Notes: generated by a model not told the origin, from the sequence alone. Shown: positions 1 through 8,960, counted from the stretch's first letter. The stretch: 33,073 nucleotides of DNA from Lachnospiraceae bacterium UBA4316 (GCA_002394535.1 DGUG01000051.1:1-33073), one strand, 5' to 3'. Program-made: numbers and translations.

Positions 1-20
1 TCACGATCAAAGATCGTGAC
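1..20 (-). repeat. Triloop hairpin directly after a stop codon, cut by the window edge
   Basis: An inverted repeat with arms TCACGATC and GATCGTGA around loop AAA. Read on the minus strand it starts 1 nt after the stop codon of the coiled-coil gene. The minus-strand start, T then GTCACGAT, is the same as in the hairpin after the metallo-beta-lactamase gene at 26578-26602. It may be a terminator or an mRNA 3'-end element, but what follows lies outside the window. Confidence 0.5.
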
Positions 21-21
21 A

Positions 22-1230
22 TCAATCATACTCATCTACAACCGCAATTATATCTTTCGCGTACTTGGGATACTCACGGATAAGTGCCTCGATCTCTTTC
101 TTGGCCGTCTCAAGATTATACATTTCAAAATCAATTCCCTTTTTTAGCCGCTGTCTCTGAATGATGAGCTGTTTTCTTATATCCTTTGCCTCATCATCAT
201 ATACAAGCGCACCCGGCTGATAAACCCAGACAGAAGGATCATTTATATGATAATGCTTCAGAAGCTGGTACAGTTCCGAACGTGCTTCCTCCATTCGCTC
301 GGAAATATCGGAATCATGCTCCCTTGCATCCTTCTCTTCATTATACTTCTCCCATATGTATGCCAGTTCGTACGAATTCATGACACCGTACTTTGCATAA
401 TTATAATCAAGCACGTTTGTAATGTTAACATACTTGATCTTGACGGTATTCTGAACACTTATGGCCTTGTTAAGTTTCCTGTTAGACCTTGCTATCCCGC
501 TTTGCGCGTTCTGATACATAACAAACGATGCAGTTAGTGCAACAGCAAATGCCCCCGCAAGAATGATGAATCCCATATCTACCTTAACATGCATCGCCTG
601 ATTGAGAACAAACAGAAGTGCCGCAGCCATAACTGCGCCAAAGAGTGATACAAATGCCAGATTTTTTGCTGTTTTTGCTCTTGATCTTTCCTCTCTCCTC
701 TGATAAGCGACAGCACCCTTTTCACCTTCGAGAAGATTCAGATCACGTCTGACAACAGCCTGATATTCTTCATCCTCTTTCATTTTCTTGAGGATAACAG
801 GAATCTCATCTGCAAGCCTCTCCATTTCCCTGTACTGGCCCTCGGTAATCTTTTTGGCGGGACGTGTATAGCTGCTGTTTTCCTGTTCGATTTTGATTAT
901 CTTGTTTGCTCTTATCTTCACCTGACTCTTGTCGGTTGCAGGAAGTTTTTCAAATTCCTCAAGATCGGCAATACGCTCAGTAACCTGCTGATACTCAATT
1001 TTCTGAGCATCAACGTCCTTGGAAGCAACCGCCATCATATCGCAGTATTCCCTGACATACTGCTCCCGCTGAGCCTTATCGTTCATGTTCAGCGTGCGTC
1101 TCTTCTTCGATGCTTTTGCAAGGGATTCCATTATTGACTCAGCCGATTCGGAATTGAAGTTAATCTCTATATCATCAAAATCATCTTCACCGAATCCGAG
1201 TATGTCTTTTAGCCAGTCTACAATTTTCAA
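22..1230 (-). CDS. Coiled-coil membrane protein, fourth gene of the DUF5717/DUF5716 operon
   Basis: I do not recognise a named family. From the TTG start the protein has 402 residues. The N-terminal half is highly charged and helical, as in coiled coils. Two hydrophobic segments follow near the middle (around NLAFVSLFGAVMAAALLFVL and VDMGFIILAGAFAVALTASF), then a second charged helical region. This suggests a membrane anchor with long cytoplasmic helices. An ATG at 1260 would add ten residues and overlap the upstream gene by 34 bp. TTG at 1230 is preferred because AGGAG lies 9 nt before it and the start overlaps the upstream TGA as TTGA. Coupling to the TPR and Hsp70-like genes suggests the product anchors that complex at the membrane, which is inference. 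Confidence 0.8.
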   Translation of the reverse strand: MKIVDWLKDILGFGEDDFDDIEINFNSESAESIMESLAKASKKRRTLNMNDKAQREQYVREYCDMMAVASKDVDAQKIEYQQVTERIADLEEFEKLPATDKSQVKIRANKIIKIEQENSSYTRPAKKITEGQYREMERLADEIPVILKKMKEDEEYQAVVRRDLNLLEGEKGAVAYQRREERSRAKTAKNLAFVSLFGAVMAAALLFVLNQAMHVKVDMGFIILAGAFAVALTASFVMYQNAQSGIARSNRKLNKAISVQNTVKIKYVNITNVLDYNYAKYGVMNSYELAYIWEKYNEEKDAREHDSDISERMEEARSELYQLLKHYHINDPSVWVYQPGALVYDDEAKDIRKQLIIQRQRLKKGIDFEMYNLETAKKEIEALIREYPKYAKDIIAVVDEYD

Positions 1231-2063
1231 GACATTGTTCTCCTGTATTCCTGTTTCCATTCTTCAAGTGCTACATCGAGTGCAGCGTAGAACTCCGACA
1301 CCCTGCCCGAGTCGCGAAGTTCAAGTATATCATTCATCGCGTCCGCATACGGCGTATCTATCTCAGCCTCCCTTGCGGATGTCATTATTCTGACAGCCTC
1401 AAGTGCGATTCGCTCATCGTATCCATTCTTGACAACTATCCTGTCATATTCTTCTTTTTTGGCAGTAAGACGCAAACAGACAAGATACAGCACAAGACTC
1501 TCTCTTGACTCATCAATATCATAAGCCTGCTTAAAGTACTCTGCTGCTTTATCAAGCAGGAACATAAGGGCGTACGCACACCCTACATTGTGTAATATAC
1601 TGCTGTATAATTCAGGCTCCTCTTCCTTGTTCAGGACTGACAGAACATACTGATATTCTTCTATTGCCCGTGGGTACTTGTTCGCGCACAGAAGATTATC
1701 ACCTCTGACTTTTCTCTTTGCAGCAAACGAAAGGGATGCATTATCGACAAGTATCTGCTTTATTCTTGAAATCTCTTCATCATTGCAATACTTTGTATCA
1801 ATCAGTATTGTAGTTACCATCTCGCCGAGAGTTTTGCCCTCTTTTATCATCTTGCGAAGCTTGGCTGCAAGGGGCGCCATCTCCAGATTATCCCGCATAT
1901 AATCGCACAGTCTGACATCAATAAGATCATTATCAAGAATGTACGCATTAACGCACAGGTAATAGCAAAGTTCATCCATGGAGTAAATATTTACCCCAAG
2001 GCCCGACAAAAAATATGGAGTTGTGGAGAGTGCCCCAAGGCACAGATACATCTCAGAAGCCAT
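1227..2063 (-). CDS. TPR-repeat protein of the DUF5717/DUF5716 operon
   Basis: A 278-residue soluble, mostly helical protein with no signal peptide. Residues about 118-200 read as tetratricopeptide-like helix pairs, for example KYPRAIEEYQYVLSVL followed by ELYSSILHNVGCAYALMFLL and DKAAEYFKQAYDID. TPR domains usually bind other proteins, so an adaptor role toward the Hsp70-like protein next door is plausible but inferred. The N-terminal 110 residues (from MASEMYLCLGAL) match nothing I can name. The gene starts 12 nt after the Hsp70-like gene, with no strong ribosome site, and its stop overlaps the next start as TTGA. Both facts point to translational coupling within one transcript. Confidence 0.8.
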   Translation of the reverse strand: MASEMYLCLGALSTTPYFLSGLGVNIYSMDELCYYLCVNAYILDNDLIDVRLCDYMRDNLEMAPLAAKLRKMIKEGKTLGEMVTTILIDTKYCNDEEISRIKQILVDNASLSFAAKRKVRGDNLLCANKYPRAIEEYQYVLSVLNKEEEPELYSSILHNVGCAYALMFLLDKAAEYFKQAYDIDESRESLVLYLVCLRLTAKKEEYDRIVVKNGYDERIALEAVRIMTSAREAEIDTPYADAMNDILELRDSGRVSEFYAALDVALEEWKQEYRRTMS

Positions 2064-2075
2064 AACAGATTACCA

Positions 2076-3350
2076 TCATCTGAACTCTATGATTTTCTCC
2101 CACTTTCTCCCCGTCGACGGGAAGAATTCCCCGAAGCCGAGATCTTCTACTTCTATCTTCATCCTTGTCTCTGACTCAAAAGACACAGTAAGCCGGAGTC
2201 TTGATGCCTTTGCGGGACGGTCCGGAAGTCCGGACAGTTCTATTTCGATATTCTCAACACCTTTGCCGTCAAGCGGTGTCATAATCAGCGGAACAGACTT
2301 GCCTTCTCCCAGGACAAAATCATATGTCACGCCTGAATCATACCAGTTCTCTCCCGCGTCCGCCACTGCAAGGTATTCCTCTTCCCCTGCTACTATCATC
2401 TTAAGTCCGAGATTAAATTTGAGCTTATCCGGACCCAGGAATACGTATTCTTTATTCAGTTCGCAGGGTTGTGCTTTATCTTTCCCGCAATAGCACGCAC
2501 CCTTCGAATACATATTACGTCCCTGGAATACACGTTTTCCCATGCACATAAACTTGAGAGTCTTGTTGCACCATCCGCCTTCAAACCCTTCACCCAGCAG
2601 AAATACAGTGCCCACATCTTTATTGGAGAAATAGTCGTGCGAAATCTGCAATATCATCTCATCGATCCTGTCAGCTTTCTCTACCGACTCCTCCTCTTTC
2701 ATCATAAGTTTCGGCATCTTGATCTCAGTAAAATCAGTCCGGTCCACGAACGCGACAACCGGCTCGGTTGCTTTGTTCATCCAGAGCTGATATGCCCGAA
2801 GATAGGGACCCGAATAATCAAATACCGTAACATCTCTATCCCACAGGTCTTTTGGCTGATGAAGGAGATAGTAATAAATGCTCTCTTCATATGTCTGGAT
2901 TATGATCTTGTCCCTGTCAACAGGCATCGCACTTGCAATTTTTTCAACTATATCAACAAGCTTTCCATCAAGAGAAGCAACCGTAATTATCATGTATTCA
3001 ACTTCGGAAGGGGACAGAACCATAGAGAGCATGTTAAGCGATCTTCTGACAAACAGTATCAGAAGATCTGTCGCATCGTATGCTTCACCTTCTATCTCTA
3101 TCTTGGCACCTGCTCCCGCAAAACTCATCAGATGGTCAACGAGTGTTGACGTTCCATTCTGTGAAGCCTTGATTGCCGCATTTCCGAACTCCCACTGTGC
3201 AACACCTTTTCGCTTTGACAACACGGTAGGTATACCGAGGCGCTCTTCTTCAGCATCGCTTGCCACCGTTTCCGGTGCCGAATTATTCAATTCAAAATAG
3301 CTGATCTGCGACATGGAGTCACCCAGATCATAGCCTATGATATACTTCAT
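2076..3350 (-). CDS. Hsp70/actin-fold protein, DUF5716 family
   Basis: The 424-residue protein carries the signature of an Hsp70/actin-type ATPase. A phosphate-1 motif is at residues 6-16 (GYDLGDSMSQI), a phosphate-2-like FDYSG at 177-181, and an adenosine-type LLGEGFEGG at 251-259. The C-terminal 100 residues are beta-rich and resemble an Hsp70 substrate-binding region. I recognise it as the DUF5716 family described in Lachnospiraceae; no function is established. It lacks the full DnaK length and lid. The start overlaps the DUF5717 stop as ATGA, so stoichiometric expression with that large protein is likely. A chaperone-like or filament-forming ATPase are both possible. A cysteine cluster CYC with nearby C (residues 286-297) is unusual for Hsp70s and could bind metal. 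Confidence 0.8.
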   Translation of the reverse strand: MKYIIGYDLGDSMSQISYFELNNSAPETVASDAEEERLGIPTVLSKRKGVAQWEFGNAAIKASQNGTSTLVDHLMSFAGAGAKIEIEGEAYDATDLLILFVRRSLNMLSMVLSPSEVEYMIITVASLDGKLVDIVEKIASAMPVDRDKIIIQTYEESIYYYLLHQPKDLWDRDVTVFDYSGPYLRAYQLWMNKATEPVVAFVDRTDFTEIKMPKLMMKEEESVEKADRIDEMILQISHDYFSNKDVGTVFLLGEGFEGGWCNKTLKFMCMGKRVFQGRNMYSKGACYCGKDKAQPCELNKEYVFLGPDKLKFNLGLKMIVAGEEEYLAVADAGENWYDSGVTYDFVLGEGKSVPLIMTPLDGKGVENIEIELSGLPDRPAKASRLRLTVSFESETRMKIEVEDLGFGEFFPSTGRKWEKIIEFR

Positions 3351-6300
3351 CGTAGTTTAAATACCCTATGTGCAAATGCGTCCGCTTCAACATACTCGCG
3401 CATCACATCAATCAATGTATTGTCATCTTTGACGGTCCTTGAAACGACCATGTCGTTTATCATCGAATACCTTGATTCAATCCTCGCATCGCTTGTATCG
3501 CTAACCGAAAGCGAATCACTTGCCGTAAGCAATTCTTTGCCATTTTGCTCTTCCGTAATGTAGTACTGTAGATTCTCCCCAAAGAACAATATGAACTCCC
3601 TTGTGAATACTCCGCCGAACATATTTCTCATTTCCTCGGTATGATAATTCTCATCATCATCCCTGCCGTTTTCAAGTATGTAATGAAGCATTACGCGGTT
3701 GTTCGGATTAGTTCTGTATTCGATAATTGTCTTGTCGAGATAATCTGATATCTCGGGCACAAGATCCACATATTGGGCAAAAAATTTAAAGAAAGTATTC
3801 CTGTGCATAAAATCAACAAGGAATTCCCGCAGCATCCCCTTGATCTTCTCTGTCTGATTGTTTCTATCCTCGGAATAATGCTTAAGGAGTGCCAACTTGC
3901 ATGCATCATTTATCGGCTCACCCAGTCTGTAAAGATTGATGATCTGGGCAAAAACTCTTTCGTCTGTCAGTCTCTCTTTTGCAAAATACTCAAACGAACA
4001 GTACGACAGATACGCAAGCTGCACTTTTGTTCCGGCCGCTTTTTTGCTGTACTCCTCAAATATGTCTTCTTTCTCTCCGACAGTCGTATGCGTGTAAAGC
4101 ATCTGAATGATCAGTCTCTCCATAAGCGAGAAAGTATCTATCTCAAAATTTCTTGCAGCCTTCCATATGTTGCGAAGCTGCTTCGTAAGTCCGTTGTAAT
4201 TATCCGCAAGGTACCGCAAAAGCACGTCATCGTACTTACCGTTTGCAAATGCATAATAACAGAGTTTGATAAGGAGTGTATCCGGTATCTGGTCCTTCTC
4301 CTGTATCATATGACTGCACACGCCGACACAATCCTTGGCCGCGATTTCCTCCGTTCCGTAAATGCACATTATCTGATAGGCTTTTTCGAACATTCCCCGG
4401 CGCGTCATAAACTTAACAACTGTCGCCCTGTCCTTAGCGGAAAGAACTTTGATATCCATGTTAAGCAGAAAATCATCCAGCGTCGTGACCTGATCATTGT
4501 CATAATAATACTGGATCAAAGCCATTCTTATGTCGCGCTTGTAGTACTCGCTCACGATATCAGATTCCGCAAGCTCCCTGCAGAATTCAACATTCGAATC
4601 ATCAACCGTCACATAATGCTTTTTGCCTTCGCACATATACATGTCGAAATACACATTATCCATGACATAATATCTTATGGCCTGCATATAAACAGCTTCA
4701 TTAAGAAGTTTCCTGATATCAGACGCATTGATCACACTTCGCCTTCCGGCAGAGTCCTCGGTAAATAGCATATAATCACCCGAGTATATCGTAGGATATG
4801 CATATCCGTTCTCAATCTTAAAAATCATTTCCCCTTCAAACTGCGACTGCACAAGAACAACATTCTTTGCAAGAGGATCGTCTATTTTAACTTCATATGC
4901 AAACAGTATCTTGGAAAGATGCCGGGCCATTTCGGGCTTTATCATCTCAATAAACAGCACATCCGAATAAATCTTCGCAAGGTTTCCGTCAATGTGTTCC
5001 TGCTCTATCTGTTCAACCGCAAATACCTGCATATGCTCACGGTAAGTATCGTATGTATCGGCATACTCTCTTTTATGATCAATCAGATTCGCATAAAGGA
5101 ATGCAATCCTGTGATAGTTCATATCATTTCTGAATCCGAAATACATAAGCACCGGCTTGGGAATGATGCCATCGTAATCAGAAGGTACCGAATACATATA
5201 ATACTCGTAAAGTTTTGTAATGCGAAGCTGCAGCCTGACAGCCTTATCGAACCATTTGAAATACACCGGACCGGAGAGGTTACCCTTAATAAGCATTGTT
5301 GCAATAACCTCAACGATATCATCATCTTCCGAAATGTCATAGCACATATCAAGGAGTTTATACAAAAGAGGATTAAATTCCCGCTGTTTGCCGGCCAGAT
5401 ATAAAAACTGCTTCATAACTTCCGGGTCCATTACACCGAGCTTTGCCGCAAACAACAGCACCTGAATTTCAAAATCCGTAAGCTTATTCAGCTTCTCGGT
5501 ATTTGCCACAAAGAAATTATATGCTTCGATATACAGTATCGGTGATTTGCATCCACCCTCGTACATCTTTTCGATCAGCCCAAGCTTACGTGTGGCATTA
5601 TCCGCAAGATCCTCATCAAGATACAGAAGTGTCCACAGTATTTCAAAGCTGTCTGGATTTGCCTCGAACAGTTCGTTAACCTTTTCCGCCGTTTCATTAA
5701 TGTAATCATCTTCGCGGTTAACAAGTGTCTGCAGATACATGAAATATGCTCTGTGAGGTGCCGGACAATCCGCAATATTCATCTCATTCTCAACGTGGTT
5801 TAATACCCACTGGGCTTCATTCTCGCGGCGCTGAACCACAAGGAGCTGCGCCTGATACATACGTGATACGGGATTTTTATCATCAAGTGCATTCATTCGC
5901 TCCACAATCTTCATCGACTCCCTGACCCAGTTGCCGACATTCGTCTTCTTCATACGAAAATCAATGTACTGCCTCATAAGTCGCAATGTAAGATTTTTCT
6001 TCTCACGTCTTGATGTTCGTCTGGCATCTATTCTCGCCCTGTGGCGGGCGATTATACTTATGTCAAAACTTCCATGGGCGTACGTTACCGTAATGGAGCC
6101 GTAATTTCTACCTTCATGGAGTGCATCACCTATCAGCGTATACTTAACAAGATGATCGTTCCCGGTAAAATCATCCGCTCCTATTTTATCCTTCTCAAAT
6201 CTGATAAAAGGAACGTCCGTTGAAAGCTCGGCGTATACGTTTCCCCACGTGGATTTGTGAAGCAGAAATTCGCACTCAACGTTATCCGAGACATCATTGA

Positions 6301-6907
6301 ATTCAAACCTGGTTCTGTCAACCGAGTAGACGATGGGGCGCTTTTTGTTGATTGCAACAAGGAAATCATCAACCGCCTGAGGATCTCCGGGAATATTGGA
6401 AAGCCCTCTGAACTTGTCGTAATGCATACGGTCGTTTCCGCCGAATACACGCACAAAAACAGGTGAATAAAACAGATCAACCGCCTCTTTCCAGTTTATT
6501 TGCGCCTGGTTTGTAAAATGGAACAGATTCCTGACACTTCCTATAGAGCTCTGGACAATTCCGTATGATATGGAAAAAACGAAAGGAAGGTAATACTCTC
6601 CGGCGTTGGATACCACCTGAATATCACCTTTTACAACGTCTCCGCTCTCAAGGCCGGTAGAGTCAAAAACGTAATGTATTGTTGCCTCAGGCTCGTCTTC
6701 AACATGATCGTTTCTGCAGACAAGCCTCATGCTTGATGTATATATTGTGGCGGAAAAATCCCTCCCGTCATCGGAAGAAAGTGTGAAGTCTCCCTCGAAC
6801 AGATTACCCTGAGGCATATCGGCTTCAATCTTAGCTACGGAAAACAGTAATTTACCGCAGTCGTAATCAAAGAAACCGTCAGAGTATCTGTCGATCACGC
6901 TTCTCAC
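3347..6907 (-). CDS. Large DUF5717 protein: beta-domain N-terminus plus helical repeats
   Basis: A protein of about 1186 residues, first and largest of the four-gene operon. Residues 1-290 are beta-rich and look like two Ig-like domains. Residues 300-1150 are almost entirely helical with irregular TPR/solenoid-type pairs (for example NPVSRMYQAQLLVVQRRENE). There is no signal peptide or membrane segment, so it should be a cytoplasmic scaffold. It is recognised as DUF5717, whose function is unknown. An in-frame GTG at 6916 is possible. GTG at 6907 is preferred because AAGGCGGTGA, one mismatch from the full anti-SD complement, ends 6 nt before it. A five-codon ATG frame overlaps that site. The promoter must lie in 6917-7036, shared with the divergent aminotransferase; I see no clear minus-strand promoter there. 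Confidence 0.82.
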   Translation of the reverse strand: MRSVIDRYSDGFFDYDCGKLLFSVAKIEADMPQGNLFEGDFTLSSDDGRDFSATIYTSSMRLVCRNDHVEDEPEATIHYVFDSTGLESGDVVKGDIQVVSNAGEYYLPFVFSISYGIVQSSIGSVRNLFHFTNQAQINWKEAVDLFYSPVFVRVFGGNDRMHYDKFRGLSNIPGDPQAVDDFLVAINKKRPIVYSVDRTRFEFNDVSDNVECEFLLHKSTWGNVYAELSTDVPFIRFEKDKIGADDFTGNDHLVKYTLIGDALHEGRNYGSITVTYAHGSFDISIIARHRARIDARRTSRREKKNLTLRLMRQYIDFRMKKTNVGNWVRESMKIVERMNALDDKNPVSRMYQAQLLVVQRRENEAQWVLNHVENEMNIADCPAPHRAYFMYLQTLVNREDDYINETAEKVNELFEANPDSFEILWTLLYLDEDLADNATRKLGLIEKMYEGGCKSPILYIEAYNFFVANTEKLNKLTDFEIQVLLFAAKLGVMDPEVMKQFLYLAGKQREFNPLLYKLLDMCYDISEDDDIVEVIATMLIKGNLSGPVYFKWFDKAVRLQLRITKLYEYYMYSVPSDYDGIIPKPVLMYFGFRNDMNYHRIAFLYANLIDHKREYADTYDTYREHMQVFAVEQIEQEHIDGNLAKIYSDVLFIEMIKPEMARHLSKILFAYEVKIDDPLAKNVVLVQSQFEGEMIFKIENGYAYPTIYSGDYMLFTEDSAGRRSVINASDIRKLLNEAVYMQAIRYYVMDNVYFDMYMCEGKKHYVTVDDSNVEFCRELAESDIVSEYYKRDIRMALIQYYYDNDQVTTLDDFLLNMDIKVLSAKDRATVVKFMTRRGMFEKAYQIMCIYGTEEIAAKDCVGVCSHMIQEKDQIPDTLLIKLCYYAFANGKYDDVLLRYLADNYNGLTKQLRNIWKAARNFEIDTFSLMERLIIQMLYTHTTVGEKEDIFEEYSKKAAGTKVQLAYLSYCSFEYFAKERLTDERVFAQIINLYRLGEPINDACKLALLKHYSEDRNNQTEKIKGMLREFLVDFMHRNTFFKFFAQYVDLVPEISDYLDKTIIEYRTNPNNRVMLHYILENGRDDDENYHTEEMRNMFGGVFTREFILFFGENLQYYITEEQNGKELLTASDSLSVSDTSDARIESRYSMINDMVVSRTVKDDNTLIDVMREYVEADAFAHRVFKLR

Positions 6908-6948
6908 TTTATTCACCGCCTTTCATTGAGATTTTTGAAGAAAAAACT

Positions 6949-6977
6949 TTGACGCAGCAGTGCTCAAGTGGTATAAT
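6949..6977 (+). promoter_or_regulatory. Sigma-A promoter for the aminotransferase-thioesterase pair
   Basis: The -35 TTGACG (6949-6954) and -10 TATAAT (6972-6977) are separated by exactly 17 nt, placing transcription start near 6984. The leader is about 50 nt and contains AGGGG (7021-7025) 11 nt before the ATG at 7037. Confidence 0.85.
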
Positions 6978-6991
6978 TCGGGCACATTAGC

Positions 6992-7006
6992 ATACTAAAT
7001 TAGTAT
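6992..7006. promoter_or_regulatory. Dyad operator candidate just downstream of the start site
   Basis: A perfect inverted repeat with arms ATACTA and TAGTAT and spacer AAT, at about +8 to +22 of the promoter at 6949. A repressor bound here would block the aminotransferase transcript and could also affect the divergent DUF5717 operon. The regulator is not identifiable from the window. Confidence 0.5.
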
Positions 7007-7036
7007 ATCAAAAATAGAGTAGGGGTGCAATAAGTT

Positions 7037-8137
7037 ATGCTAAAGCATAAAGACCATTTTCACGGCAGTGATCTTGAAAAAATCGAAGAGATTTACGGAA
7101 TTAAAAAAGAGGATATAGTCAGTTTTTCAGCAAACGTCAATCCCCTTGGTGTGTCTGCACTTTTAAAACGCGAATTGGCTTCTCACATTGATGCCATAAG
7201 CTCATATCCCGACAGGGAATACACAAAGCTTCGAAGCGTCATTGCAACGTACTGCGGAACCGAGAGGGACAACATACTCGTTGGAAACGGGGCGACGGAA
7301 CTGATAACGCTTTTTATCAAAACAGTCTCTCCAAAAAAGGCTGTGATTTTAGGACCTACCTACTCCGAATACGAGCGTGAATTATCCCTCGCCGGCGGAA
7401 CGAGTGTGTATTTTCCGTTAAGTGAATCGGAGGATTTTGAACTTAATGAGAGCAGACTTATCTCCTCTCTTGATGAGTCAGTCAATATGCTGATACTGTG
7501 CAATCCCAACAATCCGACATCAACGGCAGTTACGCGCGAAAAGATAAAGCATATTCTCGATGCATGCAAAACGAATAATATATTTGTTATGATCGACGAG
7601 ACCTACATCGAGTTCTGTGAAAACTACGATGAGATCAGCTGTGTTCCGCTGACAGCAAGTTACAATAATCTTTGTCTTCTCAGGGGAACCTCCAAGTTTT
7701 TCGCAGCACCGGGTCTGAGGCTCGGCTACGCCATATGCGGTAATTCGGACCTTATGAGGAACATTGCCGCCATCAAAGATCCGTGGACCATCAACTCTCT
7801 TGCGGAAGTCGCAGGTCAGCTCATGTTTTCGGACAATGAGTATATCGAAGCAACCAAAAAGTTGATTTTTTCCGAAAGAGCAAGAGTTGTAAGTGCGCTT
7901 CGAAAAATCGACGGAATTAAAGTTTATGAACCGTCGGCAAACTTCGTTTTGAGCCGCATAACAAAGACCGGCGTCGATGCCGACATTCTGTTTGATAAGG
8001 CGATCCGCTCCAACATGATGATACGGAACTGCTCTTCATTTCCGTACCTTGGCAATTCCTACTTTCGCATATGCTTCATGAATCCGGAGGACAACGACAG
8101 ACTGCTTGCAATTATCCGAAGCACCATCGAAGGTTAA
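7037..8137 (+). CDS. PLP-dependent class I/II aminotransferase, HisC/CobD-like
   Basis: A 366-residue fold-type I PLP enzyme of usual length. Visible motifs are HGSDLEKIEEIYGI with FSANVNPLG (residues 9-38, the CobD/HisC-type N-terminus), NGATE (84-88), CNPNNPT (155-161), the PLP lysine K220 in GTSKFF, and APGLRLGY (224-231). The N-terminus resembles threonine-phosphate decarboxylase CobD, but no cobalamin or histidine genes are nearby. A transaminase for histidinol phosphate or aromatic amino acids is equally possible. The neighbouring thioesterase and the opposing iorAB-paaK operon favour an aromatic substrate, which is inference. It has its own strong promoter and is followed 7 nt later by the thioesterase. 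Confidence 0.85.
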   Translation: MLKHKDHFHGSDLEKIEEIYGIKKEDIVSFSANVNPLGVSALLKRELASHIDAISSYPDREYTKLRSVIATYCGTERDNILVGNGATELITLFIKTVSPKKAVILGPTYSEYERELSLAGGTSVYFPLSESEDFELNESRLISSLDESVNMLILCNPNNPTSTAVTREKIKHILDACKTNNIFVMIDETYIEFCENYDEISCVPLTASYNNLCLLRGTSKFFAAPGLRLGYAICGNSDLMRNIAAIKDPWTINSLAEVAGQLMFSDNEYIEATKKLIFSERARVVSALRKIDGIKVYEPSANFVLSRITKTGVDADILFDKAIRSNMMIRNCSSFPYLGNSYFRICFMNPEDNDRLLAIIRSTIEG

Positions 8138-8144
8138 TATTATT

Positions 8145-8552
8145 ATGGCAGAAGACAAAACTATAGATAACTACAATGAGGTTCTAAGCAGAAGCGGTTT
8201 TATAAAACTGCTCAACATTGAGATATTAGAACTAAACGAGACCCATGCAAAAGGTCGGATGCCTTTCGATGCAAAATACTGCAATCCCGGCGGAAGTATG
8301 CACGGCGGGTGTCTGTATTCTCTTGCCGACACTGTTGCCGGAACTCTTGCATACTTCAAGGGATTTGATGTGACGACTGTGGAAGGTAGCATGAATTTCC
8401 TTGAACCTGCCATAAACACCGAATACATTTACTGCACGGCAAAACTAAAGAGGCGTGGCAAGCATCTCGTAACCTGTGATGTCGAGATCACAAACGATGC
8501 GGGAAAACTGCTGGACTGCGGAATCTATACGTTCTTCAGAATGTCAGATTAA
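8145..8552 (+). CDS. PaaI-family hotdog thioesterase
   Basis: A 135-residue acyl-CoA thioesterase of the hotdog fold. The hallmark is NPGGSMHGGCLYSLADTVAG, with HGG and a following acidic residue as the usual active-site elements of the PaaI/YbgC-type group. These enzymes hydrolyse aryl- or acyl-CoA in the cytoplasm. The start is the ATG at 8145 (MAEDK). An upstream in-frame start at 8106 would overlap the aminotransferase, whereas GAAGG ends 11 nt before 8145. Its 3' end overlaps the convergent ACT-domain gene by 9 bp, so no terminator fits between them. Placement opposite paaK and iorAB suggests arylacetyl-CoA as substrate, which is inference. Confidence 0.85.
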   Translation: MAEDKTIDNYNEVLSRSGFIKLLNIEILELNETHAKGRMPFDAKYCNPGGSMHGGCLYSLADTVAGTLAYFKGFDVTTVEGSMNFLEPAINTEYIYCTAKLKRRGKHLVTCDVEITNDAGKLLDCGIYTFFRMSD

Positions 8553-8960
8553 TATATCACTCTGCTTCAGAACTTCGAATCCGCTTTTTGACAGAACAGC
8601 CTCTGCACTTTCATAATCTTTGATCTTCATGATCATCGATGCCTTATCGGCGTTCGAGAGGACATACATGTATTCAATATTATAGTCTTTGAGCGTTGTC
8701 AGAAGCTCATGAAGTGAGCCCGGAGCATTTGATATCTCGACCGCAATCACATCCGATAATCTTGCCGATAATCCTTCAGCCTTAAGCGCATCCTTTGCCT
8801 TCTCAGGATCAGAAACGATAAGGCGGAGCAATCCGAAATCAACGGATTCGGCAAGCGAGAGTGATCCTATATTAATCTTGTTTTCCCTGAGTACTTCCGT
8901 GACCTTTTCTATACGTCCTTCTTTGTTTCCGATAAAAACCGTTACCTGTTTAACTGCCAT
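8544..8960 (-). CDS. Tandem ACT-domain amino-acid-binding protein
   Basis: A 138-residue protein made of two ACT domains: residues 1-65 (KQVTVFIGNKEGRIEKVTEV onward) and 70-138 (DVIAVEISNAPGSLHELLTT onward). The NKEGR and NAPGSL turns are the usual ligand-binding loops. Stand-alone double-ACT proteins of this type commonly sit beside phenylacetate-CoA ligase and indolepyruvate oxidoreductase genes. They probably sense an amino acid, most likely aromatic here. It is the last gene of the iorA-iorB-paaK operon, 32 nt after paaK, with a clear GGAGG ribosome site. Confidence 0.85.
   Translation of the reverse strand: MAVKQVTVFIGNKEGRIEKVTEVLRENKINIGSLSLAESVDFGLLRLIVSDPEKAKDALKAEGLSARLSDVIAVEISNAPGSLHELLTTLKDYNIEYMYVLSNADKASMIMKIKDYESAEAVLSKSGFEVLKQSDILI

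Noticed and set aside
2469..3149. Long plus-strand frame of 226 codons
   Set aside because: It lies wholly antisense to the DUF5716 gene. Its translation has the odd composition of a shadow frame and no ribosome site.
3773..4768. Plus-strand frame of 331 codons opposite DUF5717
   Set aside because: It is the opposite strand of a well-supported coding sequence, and its translation shows no domain.
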